From Halobacteriales archaeon QS_4_70_19 (GTDB lineage Archaea > Halobacteriota > Halobacteria > Halobacteriales > Haloarculaceae): a stretch of 64,000 bases of DNA. The stretch covers positions 117,697-181,696 of the forward strand of contig PXRM01000026.1 of the NCBI GenBank assembly GCA_003020985.1, read 5' to 3'. Position numbers and translations under genes: made by a program. The notes under the pieces were generated by a model that ran no database searches, was not told where the DNA came from, and worked only from the letters and a program-made list of their open reading frames with translations. Of this stretch, positions 42,377-51,400 are shown piece after piece (the stretch's first letter is position 1; each line of letters starts with the position of its first letter).

Positions 42377-44338
42377 ATGAGTACGGCCGACGAGGAGAGC
42401 GTCTTCGACCGCTACCGGGCCGACGTCGACCGACCGATGCGCCGCCTGTTCGCCAGGTACGGTGATGACCGGCGGGGCTGGTTCGCCGTCGGGGTCCTCG
42501 CCAACCTGGTCGCACAGTTCGCTTCGCTGGTCCCACCGGTGGTGCTGGGCGCGGCCATCGACGGCGTGTTCGGCGTCGGGCGGTTCCAGTTGCCGCTCGT
42601 GCCCGACGGGATGCTGCCCCGGACCCAGGCCGCCGCGTTCGAGTTCTCGCTGGTCGCCGTCGGCAGCGCCTTCCTCGTGACGGCGGTGGCGACCTGGGTG
42701 TACGGTGTCGCGGCCAACGAGTTCGCCCACGGCGTGATGCACGAGGTCCGGGTGGACTGTTTCGAGAAGCTCTCCGGGCTGGACATGAGCTTCTTCGACG
42801 ACAAGCAGACCGGCGAGGTGCTCTCCATCCTCTCCTCCGACACGGAGAACTTGGAGCTGTTCCTCGACGACGCGCTGGTCAGCAGCATCCGGCTGGGGGC
42901 GATGCTGCTGGGCATCGCGGTGGTCCTGCTTCTCGAACAGCCCTACCTCGCGGTCGTGACGCTGGTCGCCGTGCCGGCGATGGTCCTGTTCACGCGCTGG
43001 TTCATGCGGGCTGCCGAGCCCCGCTACGCGGCCCGGCGCTCCAGCGTCGCCAACCTCAACACCCGCATCGAGAACGCCGTCGCCGGCGTCGAGCTGACGA
43101 AGGCTACCGCCTCCGAGGCGTACGAGACCGACCGCGTGCGCGGGGCCAGTCGCCGCCTGTTCGACGACACGATGCACATGCTCCGGCTGTCGTACTTCTA
43201 CCGGCCGGGGATGGAGCTACTGGCGGGCCTGGCGTTCGCGCTCACCTTCGGCGTCGGCGGCTACTGGCTGCTCGTCGGGCCGCCGGTCGCCGGTACCGGC
43301 ACGCTGGAGGTCGGCACGTTCGTCACGTTCCTCCTGCTGACCCAGCGGTTCGTCTCCCCGCTCGCCGAGGTCTCCGAGATCATCGACCGCTACGAGAACG
43401 CCAGGGCGTCCAGCGAGCGCGTCTTCGGACTCATGGACATCCCGCCCGCCGTCACGGACGCCCCGGACGCGGTCGCCCTGACCGATGTCGAGGGACACGT
43501 CGCGTACGAGGACGTGACGTTCGCCTACCCGGACGGGCCGGGCAGCACCGACGGGGGACGGCTCGCGGGCGCGAGCGACGGAACCGCGGACGGGGAGGGG
43601 CCCGTCGTCGAGGACGTCTCGTTCACCGCGGACCCGGGCGAGACGGTCGCGCTCGTGGGGCCGACGGGCGCCGGGAAGTCGACGCTCGCGAAGCTCCTGC
43701 TCCGGCTGTACGACACCACGGAGGGGAGCGTCCGCGTCGACGACCACGACGTGCGCGAGGTGACCCGCGACAGCCTCCGCGACGCGGTCGGCTACGTCGG
43801 GCAGGACACCGTCCTTTTCGACGGGAGCATCGCCGAGAACGTCCGGTACGGCCGGTTCGACGCCCCCGCCGAGGCCGTCAGGGAGGCCTGCCGCGCCGCG
43901 GAGGCCCACGGGTTCATCACGGACCTCCCGGCCGGCTACGACACCCGCGTCGGGGAGCGCGGGGTGAAGCTCTCGGGCGGCCAGCGCCAGCGCCTCGCCG
44001 TCGCGCGGGCGATGCTGCGCGACCCCGAGATTCTGATCCTCGACGAGGCGACCTCCGCCGTCGACACGGCGACGGAGGCCCGCATCCAGCGCTCGCTCGA
44101 CCGGCTCAGCGCCGATCGCACGACGCTCGCCATCGCCCACCGTCTCTCGACCGTGACCGACGCCGACCGCATCCTCGTCCTCGAGGACGGCCGCATCGCC
44201 GAGCGCGGCACCCACGAGGAGCTGGTCGAGGACGACGGCCTCTACGCGGCGCTCTGGACCGCACAGGCCGGAGACGGCGACGGCGCGGCGCTGGTCGACC
44301 GCGCTGACACGGACGCCGACCCCGACGCGGACGACTGA
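42377..44338 (+). CDS. ABC exporter with fused membrane and ATPase domains
   Basis: The 653-residue half-transporter has six predicted helices in the first 330 residues, then an ATPase domain with GPTGAGKST, LSGGQRQ and ILILDEATS. This is the MsbA/multidrug type that works as a dimer. The membrane half has FFDDKQTGEVLSILSSDTEN, a typical coupling-helix region. The substrate is unknown: lipid, drug or peptide. The tail is rich in Asp. It lies after the iron operon but is separated by an AT-rich gap with no iron box, so coregulation is not indicated. Confidence 0.9.
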   Translation: MSTADEESVFDRYRADVDRPMRRLFARYGDDRRGWFAVGVLANLVAQFASLVPPVVLGAAIDGVFGVGRFQLPLVPDGMLPRTQAAAFEFSLVAVGSAFLVTAVATWVYGVAANEFAHGVMHEVRVDCFEKLSGLDMSFFDDKQTGEVLSILSSDTENLELFLDDALVSSIRLGAMLLGIAVVLLLEQPYLAVVTLVAVPAMVLFTRWFMRAAEPRYAARRSSVANLNTRIENAVAGVELTKATASEAYETDRVRGASRRLFDDTMHMLRLSYFYRPGMELLAGLAFALTFGVGGYWLLVGPPVAGTGTLEVGTFVTFLLLTQRFVSPLAEVSEIIDRYENARASSERVFGLMDIPPAVTDAPDAVALTDVEGHVAYEDVTFAYPDGPGSTDGGRLAGASDGTADGEGPVVEDVSFTADPGETVALVGPTGAGKSTLAKLLLRLYDTTEGSVRVDDHDVREVTRDSLRDAVGYVGQDTVLFDGSIAENVRYGRFDAPAEAVREACRAAEAHGFITDLPAGYDTRVGERGVKLSGGQRQRLAVARAMLRDPEILILDEATSAVDTATEARIQRSLDRLSADRTTLAIAHRLSTVTDADRILVLEDGRIAERGTHEELVEDDGLYAALWTAQAGDGDGAALVDRADTDADPDADD

Positions 44339-44438
44339 GCCGGGGCCTGACCGGTTCGCCGGGCAGTCTCCCCGTTCCACCCGAGACGGTCCCGGGGGAC
44401 AGCACGTGATAAGGTGCCGCGGCACGGGACCAGTCGCG

Positions 44439-45344
44439 TCACGGGACCAGTTGCATCGTCGCCGCGAGCGCGAGCGCGAACCCCAGCAGGAGCACGATGC
44501 TCCCACCGATGTACATGCGGGTGCCGCCCTCGCTCTCGTCGAGCAGCCGTCGCCTGTCCCGCGTCGACACCAGCATCCGCGTCCTATCGACAGGGTGCGT
44601 GACGACGGCCTCGTCGGTGGGGAACCGCTCGTCGTCGCCGCCGGCCAGCAGCTCCGAGGAGCCGCCCGCCCGGCCCGTGTCCCGGCGGGCGTCCCCGAGG
44701 ACGTACACCTCGTCGCCGACCCGGAGACTGGTCTCCTCGTAGGTCCGGTTCTCCAGTCCGGCGGCGGCGCGGAGGTGGGGCGAGTCCTGCACCCACTCGG
44801 TCAGCGCCGGCGGCGCCGCCGTCCGCGAGGGGACGTACACCTCGGCGTCGAACCGGCCGAGGTCGACCGTCGCCCGCTTCGTCCGGACGGTCGCCGCGGG
44901 CCTCCCCAGTTCGCTGTCGAACTCGAAGTCGCGGGTCGAGAGCGTCCCCGGGTCGACCAGCACGCGGTTGCGCCCGTCGTCGACGTAGAACGGCACCGAC
45001 CGGATCCCCGTCGCGACCCGCCGCGCTCCCCCGAGGCCCGCACCGCCCGGGCCGCGGCTCGCGCGCCACGCCGTCAGGACCACGTTCTCCCGGCCGGAGA
45101 CCGGCGCCGTGACCGTCCCGTCCGCCCCGGGCTCGACGGTCCGGACGGGTGCGTCCGGCGCGGCGACGACGGTCCCGGAGAGCTGGACGAGCCCCCGCTC
45201 GGTCGTGCGTCCCGTCCCGGCGGGGATCGTCGTCGCCAGCCGCGCGTAGCGCCTGCGGTGGCGGTCGCCGGCGCGCCCCAGCATGAACCCGACCCCCATC
45301 ACGCCGACGCCGAGCAGCGTCAGCAGGACGTGGACCGTCGCCAT
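44439..45344 (-). CDS. GIDE-domain (E3 ligase-like/BAM) membrane protein
   Basis: The 301-residue protein has one N-terminal helix (VHVLLTLLGVGVMGVGFML), a central beta-rich domain with repeated GTVVAAPDAPVRTVEPG-like strands, and a C-terminal helix (GGSIVLLLGFALALAATMQL). This order matches the GIDE/BAM family, first described in a mitochondrial E3 ligase; archaeal members lack the RING finger, as here. The function is unknown, with membrane stress or signalling proposed for relatives. Confidence 0.65.
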   Translation of the reverse strand: MATVHVLLTLLGVGVMGVGFMLGRAGDRHRRRYARLATTIPAGTGRTTERGLVQLSGTVVAAPDAPVRTVEPGADGTVTAPVSGRENVVLTAWRASRGPGGAGLGGARRVATGIRSVPFYVDDGRNRVLVDPGTLSTRDFEFDSELGRPAATVRTKRATVDLGRFDAEVYVPSRTAAPPALTEWVQDSPHLRAAAGLENRTYEETSLRVGDEVYVLGDARRDTGRAGGSSELLAGGDDERFPTDEAVVTHPVDRTRMLVSTRDRRRLLDESEGGTRMYIGGSIVLLLGFALALAATMQLVP

Positions 45345-45590
45345 CGGGCAGTCCGGCGGCCGCAGGGGGCATAACCTTGGGCCCGTCGGTTCCCGGGGAT
45401 ACACAAGCGTGGTGGGGGGTCGCCCGGTTCCCCTGGCGGCCGTTCCGTACGTGGTCCCCCGTGCCGGACCACCCGCGCCGACGGACCGGCGACCCACGCG
45501 GCGGGGTTTCAAGCCGCCGCCGCGAGTGGCCCGCCACATGCACGGAGTTGACTCCGCGGCCACCGAGACGGCGGCGCCGGGGGTGTCGCG

Positions 45591-46796
45591 ATGACGGACG
45601 ACGCCGACGGGTTCCGCTTCGCGTACGAGCCGGGGACGGTCGTCTACGGCGAGGGGCGGGTCGCCGACCTGGAGCGCGAACTGGCCGCCATCGGCGCCGA
45701 GCGCGGCCTCGTCGTGGCAGGCGAGACCGTCGGGACGACCGACGCGGTCATCGAGCCCGTCCGCGAGGGGCTCGGCGACCGGCTGGCGGCCGTCTTCGCC
45801 GGCACGACACCGTCGAAGCGTCTCCGGGAGGCCGCCGACGCCGCTGCGGCGTTCGAGGAGCACGACGCGGACGCGTTCGTCTCCCTCGGCGGCGGGAGCA
45901 GCCTCGACGTGGCGAAGGTCGCCAGCGCCCTCGTCGCCTCCGGGCAGCCGTACGAGGGCGCCCTCCGCAACCTCGAACAGGCCGGCACCGTTCCCGTTCC
46001 GGCGGGCGACCTCCCCCCCATCGTCGCCGTCCCGACGACGCTGGCGGGTGCGGATCTCTCGGTCGTGGCGGGCATCACCGGCAAGCGGGACACGGAGCCG
46101 GTCGTCCGCGGCGGCGTCTTCGACGGCCGCCTCATGCCCGCGGCGCTGGTCTACGACCCCGACCTGTTCCGTACCACGCCCCACGAGGTGCTCTGCGCCT
46201 CGGCGATGAACGGCTTCGACAAGGGCCTCGAGACCGTCTACGCCCGGAACAGCACGCCCGTCACCGACAGCACGGCGCTCCGGGGGCTGCGGCTGCTCGC
46301 GCGGGGTCTCCCGGCGCTGGGAGCCGGCGACCGCGACGCCGACACCATGCACGACGCCGTCGTCGGGACGGTCCTCGTCCAGCACGGCGCCTCCCGCTCG
46401 GAGGGGACCACGCTGTCGGTCATCCACGCGTTCGGGCACGGCCTCGCGCGGGGGTACGACCTCCAGCAGGGCGCCGCCCACGGCGTCGTCGCGCCGCACG
46501 CCGTCCGCGACATCTTCCGGGCCGTCGACGGCCGCCGCGACGACCTCGCGCGGGCGCTCGGCGTCGCGGACGGGGCCGACGATCCCGAGGCGACCGGCGA
46601 GGCCGTCGTCGCGGCCATCGACGACATCCGCGAGGCGCTGGGCCTCCCCGGACGCCTGCGCGACACCGCCATCCCGCGCGAGGACCTCACCGACATCGCC
46701 GAGGCCGTCGTCGAGGACGGGTTCATGCCCAACCGACCGCCCGGCTACGACCCCGGCGTCGCGGACATCGAGGCCGTGCTCGAGGCGGCGTGGTAA
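45591..46796 (+). CDS. iron-containing alcohol dehydrogenase family protein
   Basis: The 401-residue protein has the NAD-binding GGGSSLDVAK and the metal-ligand region of group III dehydrogenases: the Asp in NGFDKGLET, then HAFGHGLARGYDLQQGAAHG. This fits reduction or oxidation of an alcohol/aldehyde or hydroxyacid with NAD(P) and Fe or Zn. The substrate is undetermined. Glycerol-1-phosphate dehydrogenase is excluded by motif differences. The gene starts at ATG 45591, 20 bases downstream of a TATA-poor, GC-rich stretch. Confidence 0.85.
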   Translation: MTDDADGFRFAYEPGTVVYGEGRVADLERELAAIGAERGLVVAGETVGTTDAVIEPVREGLGDRLAAVFAGTTPSKRLREAADAAAAFEEHDADAFVSLGGGSSLDVAKVASALVASGQPYEGALRNLEQAGTVPVPAGDLPPIVAVPTTLAGADLSVVAGITGKRDTEPVVRGGVFDGRLMPAALVYDPDLFRTTPHEVLCASAMNGFDKGLETVYARNSTPVTDSTALRGLRLLARGLPALGAGDRDADTMHDAVVGTVLVQHGASRSEGTTLSVIHAFGHGLARGYDLQQGAAHGVVAPHAVRDIFRAVDGRRDDLARALGVADGADDPEATGEAVVAAIDDIREALGLPGRLRDTAIPREDLTDIAEAVVEDGFMPNRPPGYDPGVADIEAVLEAAW

Positions 46797-47001
46797 GTGG
46801 TAGATGTATGATATAATCGTGGAAAGTTGGGAATATTATTATTGTAAAGATACTTGAGTGAATATAGGTATTCCCCGTCTGTCGTCTCGCCGCGGGTGCT
46901 GCCATCGCCACGGATGTCGTTCGCCACGCCGGTAACGTCCGTGTCACCCGCCGACGCGGGGGTCCAGGGGAGTATATCCGGGTCGCGGACCTACCCGATA
47001 T

Positions 47002-47979
47002 ATGACCGAGACGACCGGTACCCACCACGTGACCGCCATCGGCGGTGACCCGACGCGGAACGCGACGTTCTACGTCGAGACGCTCGGGCTCCGGCTGGTC
47101 AAGCGGACGGTCAACCACGACGACACCCACACCTTCCACCTCTGCTTCGGCGACGGCGCGGGGACGCCGGGGACCAGCATGACCTTCTTCCCGTGGACCG
47201 ACGACGGCCGCCCCGGGGAGTTCGGCGCGGGACAGACCAGACACACCGCCTTCGCCGTGCCGGAGGGCTCGCTGGACTACTGGGCCGACCGGCTCGACGA
47301 GCACGACGTCGACGCCGAGCGCGTCGACCTGTTCGGCAGCGAGCGCCTCCGGTTCGCGGACCCGGACGGCATCGGCCTGGAACTCGTCCCGACCGACGCC
47401 GAGCGACCGGGGACGACGTGGGACGACTCGCCGGTCCCCGCCGCCCACCAGATCCTCGGGTTCGCGGGCGTCACGCTGGCCCTCGACGGCCTCGGAGCCA
47501 CCACGGAGGTGCTGGCGGCCATCGGCTACGAGCGGGTCGCCGAGGACGAGGTCGACGGGACGACCGTCACCCGCTACGACACCGATGCCGACGGCGTCGG
47601 TACCTGGGTCGACCTGGTCGAGACGGACGCACCGCGGGGACGGATGGGGATCGGCACGGTCCACCACATCGCCTTTCGGGTTGAGGACGAGGCCGAGCAG
47701 CGCGCGATGCGGGAGACGCTCGCGGACGTCGGGCTTGACCCGACCGACCCCATCGACCGGAAGTACTTCACGGCGATCTACGCCCGCGAACCCGGCGGCG
47801 TCCTCTTCGAGTTCTCGACGATGGGCCCGGGCTTCGACGCCGACGAACCCGTCGAGTCGCTGGGCGAGCGCCTGACGCTCCCCGAGTGGCTGGAGGACGA
47901 GCGCGCCGAGATCGAGGCCGCCCTCCCGCCGTTCGAGGCCCCCGCCCCCGCTCCTGCCGGGGCCAACGGCGGCGACTGA
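47002..47979 (+). CDS. two-domain VOC ring-cleaving dioxygenase (MhqO-like)
   Basis: The 325-residue protein has two vicinal-oxygen-chelate halves. The first begins GTHHVTAIGGDPTRNATFYV and continues LGLRLVKRTVNHDD; the second contains GTVHHIAFRVEDEAEQ and VLFEFSTMGPGF. Candidate metal ligands are the His in each half and the Glu in LFEFS. The family includes hydroquinone or catechol dioxygenases (MhqO) that detoxify quinones. The Ala/Pro-rich C-terminal tail is probably disordered. An AT-rich gap precedes it. Confidence 0.82.
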   Translation: MTETTGTHHVTAIGGDPTRNATFYVETLGLRLVKRTVNHDDTHTFHLCFGDGAGTPGTSMTFFPWTDDGRPGEFGAGQTRHTAFAVPEGSLDYWADRLDEHDVDAERVDLFGSERLRFADPDGIGLELVPTDAERPGTTWDDSPVPAAHQILGFAGVTLALDGLGATTEVLAAIGYERVAEDEVDGTTVTRYDTDADGVGTWVDLVETDAPRGRMGIGTVHHIAFRVEDEAEQRAMRETLADVGLDPTDPIDRKYFTAIYAREPGGVLFEFSTMGPGFDADEPVESLGERLTLPEWLEDERAEIEAALPPFEAPAPAPAGANGGD

Positions 47980-48054
47980 CCCCGAGCGACGGCCCGACCG
48001 CGATCCCCCTCGGGGAGACAGTAGAGATATGACGCCGGCCGCGCACCACCCGGT

Positions 48055-48963
48055 ATGTCCATCGTCGAGCGGGTCCGCCAACCGGAGTACACCGGCGAGA
48101 ACCGCTGTATCCCCTGTACCGTCGCCAACGCCGCTATCGCGGTCGTCCTGGCGGCGGCTGCCGGAGCGGCGTGGTGGCTGCTCGTCGCTCCCGGCACGGG
48201 GGCGGTCGTCGCCGCGGGCGTCGTCCTGCTGGTGAGCGCGTTCAGCATCTGGCTCCGTGGGTATCTCGTCCCCGGCACGCCGGAACTGACGAAGACCTAC
48301 TTCCCGGACTGGCTCCTCGCGAAGTTCGACAAGGGGCCCGCCGGGGCCGGCGCTGGCGGCATGGCGCCCGGCGAATCCACGGGGGACGGGGCCGACGAGC
48401 CGGAGCCGCAGGGCCAGGTGAACCCGGAGGCAGTGCTGCTGGACGCGGGCGTCGTGGAGCCCTGTGCCGACGAGGACGACCTCTGTCTGGCCCCCGACTT
48501 CCGGAGCGCGTGGCGCGAGCGGATGGGGGCCATCCGCGAGGAGGGCGCCGAGCGCGACGAACTCGCCGACCAGCTCGACCTCGACCCCGACGAGGTCCGC
48601 TTCGAGGAGCACGGCGGCGCGTTCGTCGCGTTCTACGACGGTCGCCGCGCCGGGCAGTGGGAGTCCCGGGCGGCCCTCATTGCCGACCTCGCGGCGGCCC
48701 GCGTCCTGCCGGAGTGGGTCGACGCCTGGCACGACCTCGCCATCGGCGCCCGCTCGCAGCTGCTCGGCGGCCTCCGCATCTTCATCGACGAGTGCCCCGA
48801 CTGCGGCGGTCCAGTCGTCGCCGGCCGCGAGACCGTCGAGTCCTGCTGTCGCTCCCACGAGGTCGTCGCGGCCAGCTGCCAGGACTGTGGCTCGCGGCTG
48901 CTCGAACTCCCGTACGACGAGACGGCCGCGCAGGGTGCTGGCGGCGACCCCGCGCCGTCGTAG
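48055..48963 (+). CDS. membrane protein with C-terminal zinc ribbon
   Basis: The 302-residue protein has two helices at about 25-65 (ANAAIAVVLAAAAGAAWWLL and AAGVVLLVSAFSIWLRGYLV), a conserved soluble domain, and a C-terminal zinc ribbon: CPDCGGP...CCRSHE...CQDCGSRLLE. The NRCIPCT near the N-terminus could bind metal or be redox active. This is a conserved haloarchaeal protein of unknown function. It precedes the DUF5783 gene by 65 bases in the same direction. Confidence 0.65.
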   Translation: MSIVERVRQPEYTGENRCIPCTVANAAIAVVLAAAAGAAWWLLVAPGTGAVVAAGVVLLVSAFSIWLRGYLVPGTPELTKTYFPDWLLAKFDKGPAGAGAGGMAPGESTGDGADEPEPQGQVNPEAVLLDAGVVEPCADEDDLCLAPDFRSAWRERMGAIREEGAERDELADQLDLDPDEVRFEEHGGAFVAFYDGRRAGQWESRAALIADLAAARVLPEWVDAWHDLAIGARSQLLGGLRIFIDECPDCGGPVVAGRETVESCCRSHEVVAASCQDCGSRLLELPYDETAAQGAGGDPAPS

Positions 48964-49028
48964 CGCGACTGGAGACCGCCGACCGGACACCCTGTCCGTT
49001 TTACCTGCCGGCCGCCCCAGCATCGCAC

Positions 49029-49379
49029 ATGCCCGAGTTCGACGCCGACCGCTTCGCCGAGGCGAAGTACGTCGACTACCTGACCGACCTGCAGCAGGCG
49101 TACAAGAACGCGTTCGACCGGATGAACGACCGCTACGACTCCAAGCTGGTCCACGCCATCGACCAGGAGGTGCTCAACGAGTCCGAGCCGTTCTACGAGG
49201 GCGACGGTCGGTTCCGGCTGGAACTCCCCGACGACCCCGCCGACCGCGTGACGAGCGTCGTGGTGAGCGACGAGAAGCTCCACGGCGTCCTCGAGGCCTA
49301 CGCCGAAACGGTCGAGCGGGAGATCGCCCGCCGGTTCGGCTTCGACCCCGACGAGGGGTCGGCGACTGCCGCCGAGTGA
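49029..49379 (+). CDS. DUF5783 family protein
   Basis: The 116-residue protein matches the haloarchaeal DUF5783 family: FDADRFAEAKYVDYLTDLQQ, then FDRMNDRYDSKLVHAIDQEV and a C-terminal helix VEREIARRFGFDPDE. No function is known. ATG 49029 gives the family's usual beginning. Position after the zinc-ribbon membrane protein suggests a shared transcript, but this pairing has no established meaning. Confidence 0.75.
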   Translation: MPEFDADRFAEAKYVDYLTDLQQAYKNAFDRMNDRYDSKLVHAIDQEVLNESEPFYEGDGRFRLELPDDPADRVTSVVVSDEKLHGVLEAYAETVEREIARRFGFDPDEGSATAAE

Positions 49380-49487
49380 GCCGACGGCGGACGCCGGCAG
49401 CCCCTCACACGGATTACGTTACCTGTTCCCCACGACGACCGCCCGAGTGCAGACGGTCGATGTGGAACTGACGTAGCGTAATCTGTA

Positions 49488-50489
49488 TCAGTCGCCCCGG
49501 CCGCCCTCGAGGATGCCGGACAGGTCGCGCGCGTCGAGCCGCGAGTCCGAGCGGTCCCGGAGCGGGAGGGAGTCGGTGGCGGCGTCCGTCCCGGCCGCCG
49601 GCGGGACACGCGCCGTGACGCGGCCGCCCTCGACGGCACCCTCGGCGAACAGGTCCCGGACGGTTCGGTAGAACGAAGCGCGCGCCTCGTAGGTTTCCGT
49701 GCCGTGGACGGCGGTGAACTCCGCGCGGCGCTCGCGGAAGCGGTCGTAGCGCGCGTCCGTCCACGCGGTCCAGGCGTCAGTCAGGTCGCAGGTCCCCACG
49801 CCGGTGAACCCGGCGCGACGGAACTCGTCGGCGAAGGTCGCCCGGTCGACTACGTTCGGCGCGTCCACCACGTTCTGGAGCGCGCGCTCCTGGGCCGGTG
49901 TCGGGTCGCCGAGGGTGAAGTCCTCCACGAGGACGGTCCCGCCGGGGCGGACCGCCCGCCGCATCCGCTTGAGCGCCGATGCCCGGTCGGGCAGGTGGAG
50001 CAACACCAGCCACGCGACGGCGTGGTCGTAACCGTCCGTCGGCAGGTCGACGGCGGCGGCGTCGCCGACCGTGTAGCGGACCCGGTCGGCCAGGCCGGCG
50101 CGTTCGGTGAGTTCGCGCGCCAGCGAGACGAGTTCCCCTCGCAACTCCACGCCGTGGACCGCACAGCCGGTCGTGGCGGCCAGGTAGCGGGCCGGCCCAC
50201 CGACCCCGCTCCCCACGTCGAGTACGCGGCGCGATGATCCCTCGCCGGACGCACCGGCTGTCTCGGCGTCGTCGAGTCCGAGCACGTGGGCGGCCTCGTC
50301 GCAGGCGGCCGGCCCGAAGTAGTGATACTGGTCGAGGTGTCCCAGTTCGGTCAGGTCCTCGACTGTCAGTTCCCCCTCCGACAGATCGCGCTCAGCCAGC
50401 GCGCGTCGGACCGACCGGACGCGCCAGCCGTACATCGTCTCCTCGTCACCGGTCGTCCCGTCGTCGCGGGGCGGATCGGTGTCGGCCAC
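49488..50489 (-). CDS. SAM-dependent methyltransferase
   Basis: The 333-residue enzyme has the class I methyltransferase motif VLDVGSGVGGPARYLA, motif II-like VHGVELRGELV, and AVAWLVLLHLPDRASAL plus RPGGTVLVEDFTL. The preceding segment LDQYHYFGPAACDEAAHVLG resembles sterol or small-molecule methyltransferases (UbiE/gTMT type). The substrate is unknown. An Ala/Arg-rich C-terminal extension follows the fold. It diverges from the NifU-like gene across about 190 bases. Confidence 0.82.
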   Translation of the reverse strand: MADTDPPRDDGTTGDEETMYGWRVRSVRRALAERDLSEGELTVEDLTELGHLDQYHYFGPAACDEAAHVLGLDDAETAGASGEGSSRRVLDVGSGVGGPARYLAATTGCAVHGVELRGELVSLARELTERAGLADRVRYTVGDAAAVDLPTDGYDHAVAWLVLLHLPDRASALKRMRRAVRPGGTVLVEDFTLGDPTPAQERALQNVVDAPNVVDRATFADEFRRAGFTGVGTCDLTDAWTAWTDARYDRFRERRAEFTAVHGTETYEARASFYRTVRDLFAEGAVEGGRVTARVPPAAGTDAATDSLPLRDRSDSRLDARDLSGILEGGRGD

Positions 50490-50679
50490 GGCTTCGACTA
50501 GTGCTGCGAATGCCTAAACCTTCGGCTCGTCCCGCCGCTGGCTTGCGGTTCTGGACGGTTCCGTTCCCGGCGGCGGTCGTCCTCCGGTGGCTTCCGGTCG
50601 CACTCGTCCGCCCCAGCCGCCGGCCGGCGCGGTGGTTCCGGACCAAAGGTCTAAGCGCCGTGGCCGCCAACCCCACAGT

Positions 50680-51051
50680 ATGAGCACCCAGACCGACGAC
50701 GGCGAGGACGAGCTGCGCGAGCGGATCAGCAACTTCCTCCGCCGCAACTTCCCGCAGATCCAGATGCACGGCGGTAGCGCCGCCATCCAGGACCTCGACC
50801 GCGAGGAGGGCTCCGTCACCATCATGCTCGGCGGCGCCTGTTCCGGCTGTGGCATCTCGCCGATGACCATCCAGGCCATCAAGTCCCGCATGACGAAGGA
50901 GATTCCCGAAATCACGACGGTCCACGCCGAGACCGGCATGGGCGGCAACGAGGGCATGGCCGGCGGCGCCGGCGGCAGCGGCATGTCGCCCTCCTTCCCC
51001 GGCGAGTCCTCCTCGTCTGAGTCCGACGAGGGTCCCGAGGCACCGTTCTAA
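50680..51051 (+). CDS. NifU C-terminal-domain iron-sulfur scaffold
   Basis: The 123-residue protein has the Nfu domain with the metal motif GGACSGCGISPMTIQ (CxxC) at about residues 50-65 and the helix ELRERISNFLRRNFPQIQMH. Such proteins bind a 4Fe-4S cluster and pass it to target enzymes. A Gly/Ser-rich tail of about 35 residues follows. ATG 50680 is chosen because it immediately precedes the domain; upstream in-frame sequence is not conserved in type. Confidence 0.88.
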   Translation: MSTQTDDGEDELRERISNFLRRNFPQIQMHGGSAAIQDLDREEGSVTIMLGGACSGCGISPMTIQAIKSRMTKEIPEITTVHAETGMGGNEGMAGGAGGSGMSPSFPGESSSSESDEGPEAPF

Positions 51052-51123
51052 CGGTTGCGGAGTACCGCGACATCTCTCCGATTGCCCGCGAATCTCCCGA
51101 CTTCCTCGCCAGCAACCAGGACG

Positions 51124-51255
51124 TCAGACCAGTAGCAACGCGACTGTCGACGCGACCACGGCCAGTACTGACGCGCCCCAGAACAGGAGCTTGTCCTTCG
51201 TCCCGGGGTCCAGCTCCCCGACCGACTGGCGCAGCCTGCGACCCGGAAGTTCCAT
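51124..51255 (-). CDS. 43-residue membrane microprotein
   Basis: A short minus-strand frame encodes MELPGRRLRQSVGELDPGTK, then one hydrophobic helix (FWGASVLAVVASTVALLLV) at the C-terminus. The pattern of basic amphipathic start plus single tail anchor is typical of haloarchaeal membrane microproteins. It converges with the NifU-like gene and diverges from the CoA-transferase gene. The function is unknown, and confidence rests on composition only. Confidence 0.5.
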   Translation of the reverse strand: MELPGRRLRQSVGELDPGTKDKLLFWGASVLAVVASTVALLLV

Positions 51256-51400
51256 GTCCCACGGTCATTGCTCGTCCCCCTTCGTTATGCGCTGACTAGA
51301 TGAGGCCGTCCCCTCCCGGCAGTCGAGATGGTGCCCGACACCGATAGGGCGTCGGCCGTCGACACCCAACGCTAACTACCCGCCCGTCGACGGTGCGGGC

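Noticed and set aside
44439..46499. Extended minus-strand reading of the GIDE gene beginning near 46499
   Set aside because: The extension overlaps the iron-dehydrogenase gene on the other strand and is a shadow; the hydrophobic N-terminal helix fixes the start at 45344.
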